NCBI RefSeq assembly: GCF_000715075.1
Contig: NC_134102.1
Coordinates: forward strand, 48,555,348 to 48,619,347
DNA from: Nicotiana tabacum
Taxonomy: Eukaryota; Streptophyta; Magnoliopsida; Solanales; Solanaceae
DNA length: 64,000 nucleotides
Direction: 5' to 3'
A model generated the notes under the pieces. The model was not told the origin of the DNA and did not search any database. It was given only the letters and a program-made list of their open reading frames with translations. Position 1 is the stretch's first letter; each line of letters starts with the position of its first letter. This document shows, in pieces, positions 1-10,262 of the stretch. Made by a program: the position numbers and the translations under genes.

Positions 1-1
1 A

Positions 2-543
2 CAACAGCCGAGGTCCTGTTATACTTATGGTGACCTGAGGCACATTGCTAGATTTTGCCCTCGGGCACCGGGCAACTCATAGCAATAGGGTTCTCGTGCC
101 ATGGTTCAGGCACCAGTTGCTTCACCGCCTGCTCAGCCAGCCAGAGGCAGAGGTCAGGCAGCCAGAGGTGGAGGTCAGGCTGTTAGAGGTAGAGGTCAGG
201 CCATTAGAGGTAGAGGCCAACCAGTTAGAGGTCGTCCTAAGGACGTGGTTCAGAGTGGTGGAGCCCAGCCCTGATGTTATGCTTTCCCAGTCAGGCCTGC
301 GGCTGAGTCATCTGACGCTGTTATCAAAGGAATTGTTTCAGTTTTCCATAAGGGTGCTTCTGTTCTATTTGATTCGGGCTCTACTTATTCCTACGTGTCA
401 TCCTACTTTGCTTCATATCTGGTTGTGCCTCGTGATTCTTTGAATGCTCCTGTGTATGTGTCCACACCTATGGGAGATTCTATTATTGTAGATCATGTCT
501 ATCATTCATGTGAGGTTACCATTGGGAGTCTTGAGACAGTGTA
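2..543 (+). pseudogene. Old chromovirus: gag nucleocapsid end and aspartic protease, broken
   Basis: One frame from base 2 reads a zinc knuckle in which the second cysteine is a tyrosine (C-Y-T-Y-G-D, then H and C). A run of RGRGQ-like repeats (about 155-240) follows. The protease active-site stretch is DSGSTYSYVSS near 380-410. In the family these form the nucleocapsid part of gag and the protease that cuts the polyprotein. In-frame stops lie at about 86, 92 and 272, and the frame is lost near 541, where the next part continues in another frame. This is the 5' visible end of the oldest plus-strand chromovirus; the rest of gag and the 5' LTR lie outside the window. Other readings over 45-443 are by-products of the RG repeats. 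Confidence 0.85.
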
Positions 544-544
544 G

Positions 545-1652
545 ATCTCCTACTTCTCAATATGGTAGATTTTGATGTCATCTTGGGTATGGATTGGTTG
601 TCACCTTATCATGCTATATTGGATTGTCACACAAAGACGGTGACCTTAGCCTTGTCAGGTTGCCTCGATTAGAGTGGAGGGGGACTCCTGGTCATTCTAC
701 CAGCAGGGTTATCTCTTATGTGAAGGCTCAGCATATGGTCGAGAAGGGGTGTCTAGCTTATTTGGCTTATGTTTGCGATTCTAGTGCGGAGTCTCCTTCC
801 ATGGATTCAGTACTAGTTGTTCGTGAGTTTCCAGAGGTGTTTCCTGCAGATCTGCTGGGGATGCCACCCGACAGAGATATTGACTTCTATATTGATTTGG
901 CTCCGGGCACTTAGTCCATTTCTATTCTGCCATACCGTATGGCCCCGCCAGAGTTGAAAGAATTGAAGGAGCAGTTGCAAGATTTTCTTGATAAGGGCTT
1001 CATTAGACCTAGTGTCTCGCCCTGGGGTGTGCCTGTGTTGTTCGTGAAGAAGAAGGATGGGTCGATTAGGATATGCATAGATTATCGGCTGTTGAACAAA
1101 GTCACCATCAAGAACAAGTATCCATTACCGAGGATTGATGACTTATTTTATCAGCTTCAGGGTGACAAGGTGTTTTCGAAGATTGATTTGAGGTCTGGCT
1201 ACCATCAGTTGAGGATTAGGGCATCCAATATCCCTAATACAGCTTTTCGGACTCGATATGGGCATTATGAGTTTCTAGTAATGTCATTTGTGCTGACAAA
1301 TGCCCCAACAACATTTATGGATTTGATGAATCGGGTGTTCAAGCCCTATCTGGATTCTTTCATGATTGTGTTTATTGATGATATCTTAATCTACTCCCGC
1401 AGTCGAGAGGAGCATGAGCAGCATTTTCGGATTGTACTTCAGACTCTGAGAGATAGCCAGTTGTATGCCAAGTTTTCAAAGTGCGAGTTTTGGTTAGACT
1501 CGATCGCTTTCTTGGGGCACATAATATCGGAAAAGAGCATTCAAGTGGATTCTAAGAAGATTGAGGCAGTTCAGAACTGGCCTAGACCCACTTCAGCTAC
1601 GGAGATCCGGAGTTTCTTAGGTTTGGCGGGTTATTACCATCGGTTTGTGTAG
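545..1652 (+). pseudogene. Old chromovirus: protease-RT linker and reverse transcriptase, broken
   Basis: After the frameshift the sequence continues as the linker between protease and RT (hydrophobic ILGMDWLSPYHAILD-like, then FPEVFPADLLGMPP). The RT follows: [31 protein letters not shown] and the palm motif [10 protein letters not shown] near 1365-1395, which keeps both catalytic aspartates, then FLGHI. Stops interrupt the frame near 630, 912 and 1650. The family enzyme copies genomic RNA into DNA inside virus-like particles. Residue order matches Tekay/Del-like chromoviruses; the clade is an inference from overall resemblance to the C-terminal part at 21253-21835. Confidence 0.9.
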
Positions 1653-2486
1653 GGGTTTTCGTCTATAGCAGCCCTATTGACGAGATTGACCTAGAAGGGT
1701 GCCCCATTCAGATGGTCAGACGAGTGTGAGGCGAGCTTCTAGAAGCTCAAGACTGCTTTGACTACAACGCCGATGTTGGTGTTGCCCTCATGTTCAGGAT
1801 CTTATACGGTATATTGTGATGCATCACGTGTTGGTCTCGGAGCAGTATTGATGAATGATGGCAGGGTGATCGCATATGCGGTATGGAAGTTGAGGGTCCA
1901 TGAGAAGAATTACCTTGTTCACGATCTAGAGCTGGCAACCATTGTTCATGCGCTAAAGATCTGGAGGCATTACCTTTACGGCATGTCGTACGAGGTTTTC
2001 ACGGATCATCGGAGTCTACAGTATTTGTTCAAACAAAAAAATCTCAATTTGAGGCATAGGAGGTGGTTGGAGCTATTGAAAGACTATGATATCACCATCT
2101 TGTATCATCCTGGGAAGGCCAATGTGGTGGCTGACGCCTTGAGTAGAAAGGCAACGAGTATGGGCAGTCTTGCGTACATTCCAGTCGATGAAAGACCTCT
2201 TGCATCAGATGTTCAGGCTTTGGCCAATCAATTCGTGAGGTTGGATGTTTCAGAGCCCAGTCGTATTCTAGCTGGTACAGTCGCTCGGTCTTCTTTATTT
2301 GAGCGCATCAGGGAGCGGCAGTATGATTACCCTCATTTGCTTGTCCTTAGGGACACAGTGCGACACGGTGGTGCCAAGCAGGTTACTGTTGGAGATGATG
2401 GAGTTTTAAGGATGCATGGTCGTATTTGTGTGCCCAATGTAGATGGACTTCGTGAGTTGATTCTTGAGGAGGCCCATAGTTCCTGA
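1653..2486 (+). pseudogene. Old chromovirus: RT connection and RNase H, broken
   Basis: The same frame as the RT continues through three stops (about 1650-1745) into an RNase H domain. YTVYCDAS carries the first acidic residue, [16 protein letters not shown] the glutamate, and [11 protein letters not shown] the next aspartate. It ends with [15 protein letters not shown], typical of Ty3/gypsy RNase H. The enzyme would degrade the RNA strand of RNA-DNA hybrids. The catalytic residues look intact here, so damage is confined to the stops upstream. The tail after the domain leads into the integrase zinc-binding region. Confidence 0.9.
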
Positions 2487-2850
2487 TATTCTATTCATCC
2501 AGGTGCCGCCAAAATGTATCAAGATTTGCTGCAACATTATTGGTAGAGGAGAATCAAGAAGGACATAGTTGCTTATGTAGCTCAGTGTTTAAATTGTCAG
2601 CAAGTAAAGTGTGAGCATCAGAGACCTGGTAGGTTGCTTTAGAAGTTAAAGATTCCTGAGTGGAAATGGAAGCATATCACTATAGATTTTGTTGTTGGAC
2701 TTCCACGGACTCAGAGGAAGTTTGATACGGTATAGGTTATTGTGGACACGATATGCTCCGTGCTTATGTTATAGCTTTCGGGGGTTCTTGGGATTAGTTC
2801 TTTCCACTTGCAAAGTTTGCCTACAACAACAGCTACCAGTTGAGTATTCA
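2487..2850 (+). pseudogene. Old chromovirus: integrase N-terminus, core deleted, split by LARD1
   Basis: The frame continues with the zinc-binding region (IHPGAAKMYQ and CLNCQQVK) and the first catalytic aspartate context (ITIDFVVGLPRT). Near 2745 it jumps directly to a stretch that corresponds to the end of the core (GGSWD, then FAYNNSYQ in a shifted frame). Compared with the inner copy at 7738-8286, most of the catalytic core, including the second aspartate and the glutamate, is missing. At 2850 the gene is cut by LARD1 and resumes at 21248-21253 with the next codons of the same gene. Several stops are present (about 2485, 2545, 2640, 2730). Confidence 0.88.
2846..2850. repeat. Target site duplication of LARD1 (left copy)
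   Basis: ATTCA here is repeated at 21248-21252. Removing everything between rejoins the integrase gene of the old chromovirus, so this is the 5 bp duplication made when LARD1 inserted. Confidence 0.95.
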
Positions 2851-4034
2851 TGTTACATCCCGCATTTTCGTACGATAAAGTTTCGTCGTAAGTTAATCGA
2901 CGCAAGTTCGGGAATAAAATTATTTCGTGATTATAAGCATTATGCTATTTTAAACAAGTGATGAGTAAATTGGTGAAGGTGAGAGGGTAAGCAAATCGAA
3001 GAAAATGAATTTCGTCGAAGTTTGACATTTTGGGATAAGATACGGCCCGAGCTAAAATACCCGATATTTATGGACTAGTGCCATATAAGGTACCACATGA
3101 CCATGATAGTAAGATGTATAAAGTATGATAAAAGTGAGTAGTATTTTAAGTAATTTGAGATAATTCTTAATTATGTGGATATTTGGTTAATTGTGAATTT
3201 TTGGTGGAAGATTAACCATGTAATTAAGGAAATGGGTATATAAACTTTGGATAAGCTTAAATCCACCCCAACGTGGCAGCAACCCATGTCTAAAGTAATG
3301 ACTATTGAATTTTAAAACAAGGTGTCATATTTGGAGGAAATTGCTGGCCAAGTAAGCCTTATAAAGTGGGTCCTACATCCATTATAATAAACGACATCTC
3401 TAACAAAGAGAGATGATATGAAATGTGAGATTTCCATAAGAAATTTTCAGCAAGGTTCATTCCCCATTTCAAAAATGAAAGTATACTATGCACTTAGCCC
3501 TCAAAAACGTGGAAAGAATGACTATGTTAGTCATCTTTACAATTGTGTTCAATCGATATTAAAAGTCCATTTTTGGAGGAGATTTTGGAGTTCATATGGG
3601 ACTTTATGTTAAAATAGCAACGACAGTTCTTAAAATTGTGAAGAAATTCATACGAAATTATACTGCGTAATAGCAATGGAATTTTGCGATTCTAAAGGAG
3701 TACGGTGCAACCTTTTCCAAGAATATCATACGGATTTTTTCCTACTACAGGTATGTTAAGGCTAAGCCCTTCTTTCATTTTGGCATGATCTCGTAATTAC
3801 ACGAGTTTGATAGCGAAGCATTAAGAAAAATCCATATCCCGAAATTTACGTATATTTTTCTAGTTTTGTAAGTTACAATATTCTCTTTATCAGGACTTCA
3901 TATCCAATTGAGTATTTTTTTTTTCCAGTCATGAGAGCAGAGAATCTATATATACAGTATTACAGTATTTTCATTACCATCGAGCTATAATCGATGGGCA
4001 GGCCCCTATTGGGCAATCTCTGATCAGATGGTAA

Positions 4035-4165
4035 GTTATATACCGAGCCTACTGTGGCCGAGCGCCTATGAGCGAGCCCAGTTGGCGAGATACAGAGCCT
4101 AGTATGGCCGAGCGCCTATGAGCGAGCCTACTACGGCAGAGCAGTTATATATATGCCGAGCCTTA
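4035..4165 (+). repeat. Short tandem repeats inside LARD1 LTR
   Basis: About three imperfect copies of a unit containing GCCGAGCGCCTATGAGCGAG alternate with GAGCCTA-type segments. The same block is at about 20478-20612 in the right LTR. It makes this stretch GC-rich compared with its surroundings. Confidence 0.8.
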
Positions 4166-4307
4166 TAAGGCCGGACAACTATTTTACTTACTATATTGAG
4201 AGAGTTGAGTCAGTATCAGCAGGTAAGCATATCTTCAGATTATCATTGACTTCCAGTTGCTTTCAGTTATTATATTATCAGTTCAGTTTCATTTTTCAGT
4301 ATAGTGC

Positions 4308-4312
4308 CTTAC
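4308..4312. repeat. Target site duplication of the inner chromovirus (left copy)
   Basis: CTTAC at 4308-4312 is repeated at 14392-14396. The uninterrupted LARD1 right LTR contains the site once (CCTTACATACTCGG near 20746), which shows the empty site. Confidence 0.96.
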
Positions 4313-7060
4313 TGTCATGACCCGAAATTCTCACCTTCAGACCGTGATGGCACCTACATTTCACTTGCCAGGCAAGCCAACGTTAGAATAATATTATCCA
4401 TTTAAAAAAAAAATTAAATTTATTAATAACAGAGAACAATTGCGGAAGTAACGTCTGAAATATAGTGAATAATCCATAAAAATAACGGTGTCTAAATACC
4501 ATTGCAGAATCGGTGTCACAAATGCACGAGCTTCTAGAATTATACAAATAAAGGTCTGAAATAAAATAAAGCTGTTTGGAAATAAACACACAGTTAAAGT
4601 AAAATAGACGGAGACTTCAGAACTGCGAACGCCGTGCAGTTATACCTCAAGTCTCCTCTAAGTAGCTGAAATCCGAGCAAATCTATGGTACGCCGCTGGG
4701 ACCAACTCCAAAATCTGCACAAGAAGTGCAGAATGTAGTATCAGTACAATCGACCCCATGTACTGGTAAGTGCTGAGCCTAACTTTGACGAAGTAGTGAC
4801 GAGGCTAAGGCGGGTCACTTACATTACCTATATGCAATATTAGTAACAACAACAATAATAGAAATAAATCAGGTAATTCATTTATAATAATTGAAGCCAA
4901 CTCAGCAGTCATAACCAATTGTCATATCCATCAATTCTGTTGCAACGTGCAACCCGCTCTCACAATATATTCACATTCAATTCTGTTGCAGCGTGCAACC
5001 CGCTCTCACAATATATTCACATTCAATTCTGTGCGGCGTGCAACCCGCTCCTCCAACATATTCATTTACCAATTCTTATAGAAGAAATTTTTCCAATAAA
5101 TGCAACAATTAATATAAAATTATAAGATAACAAGCATACAATAATTATGATTTAACTATGAAATAAACAATGACAAATAGTAAGTTATTATGGAAATCAG
5201 AGAGAAAATTGGCAGTTTAATATTTAATATGCTAAATGTCAAATAACAATTAAGATACATAATTCAAATAACATGTAACAATTAATGCAAGAATTCAAGG
5301 ATTAATATTTGACAAAGAATATGAGAGAAACACTTATTATAATAATTAATTCATGATTTAAAACAATTTATGATTTTTCAAGTAAGTAGGCAAACAATTA
5401 ATTTGATGACATATAGATACTTGTCACCTCGCCTATACGTCGTTCACATGCATTTCACATAACAAATAATTTAAGGGTTCTATTCCCTCAAGTAAAGGTT
5501 AACCACGACACTTACCTCGCTTTGCAAATTCCAATCAATTACTCGACCACAGCTTTTCCTTTTAAATTTTTCTCCAAAAGCTTCAAATTTATTCACAAAC
5601 AATTCGATATACTCAATACGAATCATAGGAATTAATTCCATATGAATTTACAAATTTTCTGGATAAAAATCCAAAATTCATTAAAATATTTGGCAGTGGG
5701 ACCCACGTCTAAAATCCCAAAAAACTTACGAAATCCGAACACCCATTCCGAGAGGAGTCCAACCATACAAAAATTATCCAATTCCGATGTCAAATGGACC
5801 TTCAAATATTAAATTTTCGTTTTTGGAAGATTCTATAAAAATCTGATTTTTCTTCCAAAATTTTACGGATTCATGATATAAATGAGTATGGAATCATGAA
5901 ATATAATTAATATAGGATAAGGAACACTTACCCCAATATTTTCCTGTGAAAATCGCCCAAGAATCACCTAAATCTGAGACTTGAAACTCAAAAATGAGTA
6001 AAAATGTCGACTTCCGAATTTATGGTCTCTGCCCAGTCATTTTCGCATCTGCGGATAAAAGTTCCGCATTTGCAGACTCGCATTTGCGATGCCAGGCTGC
6101 CAGGTGAAGTTCCGCATCTGCGGACACTCCAGTCGCACCTGCGACATCCGTTTCTGCGCAAAATGGCCGCACCTGCGAAGACCCCAGGCCATGCCAGTCC
6201 CGCATCTGCGTGATTTGGTGCGCATCTTCGGACACGCTTCTGTGAGAAGCTGTCCGCTTCTGCGATCGAAGCCTGGACATGCCTGGGCGCATCTGCGATG
6301 GAAGGCTCGCTTCTGCGAGCTCGCACCTACGGTCAAAAATCCGCAGGTGCGATTACAACAGAAGGAAAAATTCAGATTTTGCTTAAGTCCAATTCTTGAT
6401 CCGATTTCAATCCGTATCACTCTCGGGGTACTCGGGACCCCATACGAATATACCAACAAGTCCAAAAACATAATACGGGCTTACTCGGGGTTTCAATTCA
6501 TGCCAAACAACATCAAAATTTTAATTCACACCTCGATTCGAACTTTTAAGTTTTAAACTTTTCAATTTGCAAATCTTGTGCCAAAACATATTAAATGAAT
6601 CCGGAATAACTTCAAATTTGGCACACAAGTCATAAATGACATAACAGAGCTATTCAAATTCCCAGAATCGGATTCCGGCTCCGATATCAAAACGTCAACC
6701 CCGTGGTCAAACTTGGAAGTCTTTAGCCTTTAAATTGCTAGTTCCGTTAAATGGTTATAACTTGAGCTAGGGACCTCCAAATTAAATTTCGGGCATACCC
6801 CCACGTCCCAAATCACGATACGGAGCTACCGGAACTGTCAAAACACTGATCCGGGTCCGTTTGCTAAAAATATTGACCAAAGTCAACCCAGTTGAGTTTT
6901 AAAGCTCGATTTCACATTTTAATCCATTTTTCACATGAAAACTTTCCAAAAAATTTTACGGACTACGCACGCAAGTCGAGAAATGATAAATGGTGCTTTT
7001 CGAGGTCTTAGAATACAGAATTACTTATTAAATTTAAAGATGACATTTTGGGTCATCACA
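4313..7060 (-). repeat. 3' LTR of the inner chromovirus
   Basis: Read on the minus strand it runs from TGTGATGACCC (7060) to GGGTCATGACA (4313). Recognisable parts, with offsets from the 7060 end: CpG-rich CGCA-N2-TGCG block at 6360-6010 (about 0.70-1.05 kb), splice-donor-like GAG|GTAAGTGTC with GT at 5515 (1.55 kb), 46 bp tandem repeats at 5070-4932, a CTGCAC/GTGCAG stem-loop at 4715-4731, and a CTTGCC-A-GGCAAG hairpin at 4364-4376 near the end. Long readings on both strands over 6000-6550 come from the CpG-rich block and are not genes. Confidence 0.95.
4932..5070. repeat. 46 bp tandem repeat with inverted arms, three copies
   Basis: Copies start at 4932, 4978 and 5024, an exact 46 bp period. 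The unit contains GTTGCA-GCG-TGCAAC, a perfect inverted repeat with a three-base loop (AAC loop in the first copy, damaged in the third). The same array lies at about 12306-12440 in the other LTR. Confidence 0.9.
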
Positions 7061-7072
7061 TTCTCCACCTCT
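7061..7072 (-). other. Polypurine tract of the inner chromovirus
   Basis: The minus strand reads AGAGGTGGAGAA directly before the 3' LTR start TGTGATGACCC. It primes plus-strand DNA synthesis. The same tract precedes the LTR at 21932. Confidence 0.9.
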
Positions 7073-7080
7073 AAAACAAA

Positions 7081-7096
7081 CGTTCCTCCTTGAACG
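7081..7096 (-). other. Stem-loop just upstream of the polypurine tract
   Basis: The minus strand reads CGTTC-AAGGAG-GAACG: a five-base stem eight bases upstream of the PPT core. Related stem-loops with AGGA loops lie at the same place in LARD1 (19250-19269) and LARD2 (42245-42258). Confidence 0.7.
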
Positions 7097-7099
7097 GAG

Positions 7100-8292
7100 T
7101 TAGAAAAAGTACCTGAGCTGGAGAAAAGGTGTGGATATTTACTCCGCATGTCCGACTCGGACTCGCAGGTAGATGCCTCTACCGGCTGACCTCTCCATTG
7201 CACCCGAACTGAAGGATAACTCTTAGACCTCAACTGTGGGACTTGCCGGGCTAGAATAGCCACCGGCTCCTCCTCGTAAGTCAAATCTTTATCCAATTGG
7301 ATTGAGCTGAAATCTAACACATGGGACGGATCACCATGATATTTTTGGAGCATAGACACATGGAACACCGGATGAACCGTTGATAGATTAGGTGGTAATG
7401 CAAGCCTGTAGGCTACTTCACCCACCCTTTCAAGAATTTCAAAGGGTCCAATATACCTAGGACTCAACTTGCTCTTCTTTCCGAACCTCATTACACATTT
7501 CATAGGTGAAACCCGGAGCAATATTCTTTCTCCAACCATGAATGCAATATCACGAACTTTACGGTTGGCATAACTCTTTTGCCTAGACTGAGCTGTGTAA
7601 AGTCGATCCTGAATAATCTTGACCTTATCCAAGGCATCCTGTACCAAATCGGTACCCAACAACCGAGCCTCTCCCGGTTCAAAATCTCCAACTGGCGAAC
7701 GGCATCGCCTTCCATATAATGCCTTATATGGAGCCATCTAAATGCTTGACTGGTAGCTATTATTATAAGCAAACTCCGCAAGTGGCAAGAACTGATCCCA
7801 AGAACCTCCAAAGTCTATAACACAAGCGCGAAGCATATCTTCCAATATCTGAATGGTGCGCTCTGACTGTCCGTCTGTCTGTGGATGAAATGTTGTGCTC
7901 AACTCAACCCACGTGCCTAACTCACACTGTACATCCCTCCAGAAGTGTGAGGTAAATTGCGTACCTCGATTTGAAATAATAGACACGAGCATACCGTGTA
8001 GGAGGACAATCGCACGAATGTAAATTTCAGCTAACCTCTCTGAAGAATAGGTAACTGCCACTGGAATGAAATGTGCTGACTTGGTCAACCTGTCCACAAC
8101 GACACAAACTGCGTCAAATTTTCTCTGAGTCCGTGGGAGCCCAACAACAAAATCCATAGTGATACGCTCCCACTTCCACTTAGGAATTTCAAACTTCTGA
8201 AGCAAACCACCAGGTCTCTGATGCTCGTACTTAACTTGCTGACAATTCAGACACCGAGCTACATATGCAACTATATCCTTCTTCATTCTCCT
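7100..8292 (-). pseudogene. Inner chromovirus integrase with C-terminal chromodomain-like tail, broken
   Basis: The minus strand reads the zinc-binding part (CLNCQQVKYEH), the core with MDFVVGLP (first Asp), SIISNRGTQF (the position of the second catalytic Asp is Asn) and TDGQSERTIQ (Glu). An in-frame stop (about 7740) comes between SYQSSI and MAPYKALYGRR. The C-terminal part has KLSPRYIGPFEI (GPY/F-type module), HPVFHVSMLQKY, and a chromodomain-like end (RVQWRGQPVEAS, then YPHLF). In chromoviruses this tail is thought to steer integration. The reading runs on through the hairpin and PPT to 7021 because the normal stop is lost. With the Asp to Asn change and the stops it cannot be active. Confidence 0.93.
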
Positions 8293-10262
8293 CTACCAAT
8301 AATGCTGCCGTAAATCTTGATACATTTTAGTGACACCTGGATGAATAGAATACCTGGAACTGTGTGCCTCTTCAAGAATTAATTCACGAAGCCCATCCAC
8401 ATTAGGCACACAAATACGACCCTGCATTCGCAGAACTCCATCTTCCCCCACAGCAACCTGTTTGGCATCACTGTGCCGCACCGTGTACTTAAGGACAAGT
8501 AAATGAGGATCATCATACTGCCTCTCTCTGATGCGCTCATATAAAGAAGACCGAGCGACTGTGCAAGCTAGAACCTGACTGGGTTCTGAAACATCTAATC
8601 TCATGAACTGATTAGCCAAAGTCTGAACATCTGCAGCTAATGGCCTCTCACCAACCGGAATATACGCCAGACTGCCCATACTCACAACCTTTTTACTCAA
8701 AGCATCGGCCACCACATTGGCCTTTCCGGGATGATACAAAATGGTGATAGCATAGTCTTTCAACAACTCCAACCATCTTCTCTGCCTCAAATTAAGATCC
8801 TTTTGTTTGAATAGATACTGAAGGCTATGATGATCAATAAATACCTCACACGAGACACCGTAGAGGTAATGCCTCCAAATCTTCAGCCCATGAACAATGG
8901 CTGCCAATTCTAAGTCATGAACATGATAATTCTTCTCGTGAACTTTCAGCTGCCGCGACGCATATGCAATTACCTTGCCATCTTGCATTAATACTGCACC
9001 AAGCCCAATGTGAGATGCGTCACAATATACCGTATACGATCCTGAACCTATGGGTAATACCAATACTGGCGTTGTAGTCAAAGCGGTCTTGAGCTTCTGA
9101 AAGCTCATCTCACACTCATCTGACCATCTGAATAGGACACCTTTTTGGGTCAATCTGGTCAATGGGCTTGCTATAGATGAAAACCCTTCCACGAACCGAC
9201 GATAATGACCTGCTAAACCCAGGAAACTCCGGATCTCTGTAATTAAAGTAGGTCTAGGCCAATTCTGAACAACCTCAATCTTCATAGGATCCACCTTTAT
9301 GCCTTCTGCCGATACAACATGCCCCAAAAAGGCAACTGAGTTTAACCAAAACTCATATTTTGAAAACTTGGCATATAACTGATTATTCTTCAAGGTGTGA
9401 AGCACACTTCGAAGATGTTGTTCATGTTCCTCTCGACTGCTGGAGTAAATCAAGATATCATCAATGAATACAACCATAAAAGAATCCAAATAAGGCTTGA
9501 ACACCCGATTCATTAAATCCTTAAATGCTGCTGGGGCATTTGTCAACCCAAATGACATCACTAGGAATTCGTAATGCCCATACCGAATTCAAAAAGCTAT
9601 TTTAGGGACATCAGATGCCCTAATCTTCAACTGATGGTAACCAGACCTCAAATCAATCTTTGAAAATACCTTGGCACCCTAAAGCTGATCAAATAAGTCA
9701 TCAATTCTTGGCAGCGGATATTTGTTTTTGACAGTGGCCTTGTTCAACTACCGATAATCTATACACATCCGCATAGAGCCATCTTTCTTCTTTACAAATA
9801 ATACTGGTGCACCCTAGGACGAGACACTGGGTCTAATGAATCCCTGATCAAGCAAGTCTTGTAACTGCTCTTTCAATTCTTTCAACTCCGGCGGGGCCAT
9901 ACAATATGGTGGAATAGAGATGGGCTGAGTGCCCGGAGCCAAATCAATATAGAAGTCAATATCTCTGTCGGGTGGCATCCCCGGCAAATCTGCAGGAAAT
10001 ACTTCTGGAAATTCACGAACAACTGGTACTGAGTCCGTAGAAGGAACATCCGCACGGGGATCGCGAATATAAGCCAAATAGGCTAGACACCCTTTCTCTA
10101 CCATACGCCGAGCTTCCATATAAGAAATAACCCTGCTGGCAGAATGACCAGGAGTTCCTTTCCACTCTAACCGAGTTAACCCCGACATGGCTAGGGTTAC
10201 TGTCTTGGCATGACAATCCAATATACCCAAGATGACATCAAAATCTACTATATCAAGAAGTA
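8293..10262 (-). pseudogene. Inner chromovirus reverse transcriptase and RNase H, broken
   Basis: One minus-strand frame from about 10230 to 8293 encodes the protease-RT linker (LTRLEWKGTPGH, FPEVFPADLPGMPP), the RT ([49 protein letters not shown]) and RNase H ([44 protein letters not shown]). The last 422 codons (9561-8293) are uninterrupted. Earlier stops at about 9815, 9750, 9680 and 9588 are mostly single C-to-T or G-to-A changes of Trp, Gln or Arg codons. Upstream, gag is joined directly to the linker near 10262, so the zinc knuckle and protease are missing. Part of the linker (MDWLSPYHA-like) is also lost. Confidence 0.94.

Larger units (their letters stand above)
2851..4312 (+). repeat. 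LARD1 left LTR, first part
   Basis: The LTR starts TGTTACATCCCGC and matches 19282-20753. It is interrupted at 4312/4313 by the inner chromovirus and continues at 14397. Short ORFs such as the one at 3418-3612, also present at 19852-20046 in the other LTR, are ordinary LTR sequence and not a gene. Confidence 0.93.

Noticed and set aside
5988..6556. Overlapping ORFs of 70-155 codons on both strands, rich in Arg, Cys and Ala
   Set aside because: They come from the stop-poor CpG-rich repeat block of the LTR; the equivalent block in the other LTR gives different, shorter readings. No domain and no codon signal.
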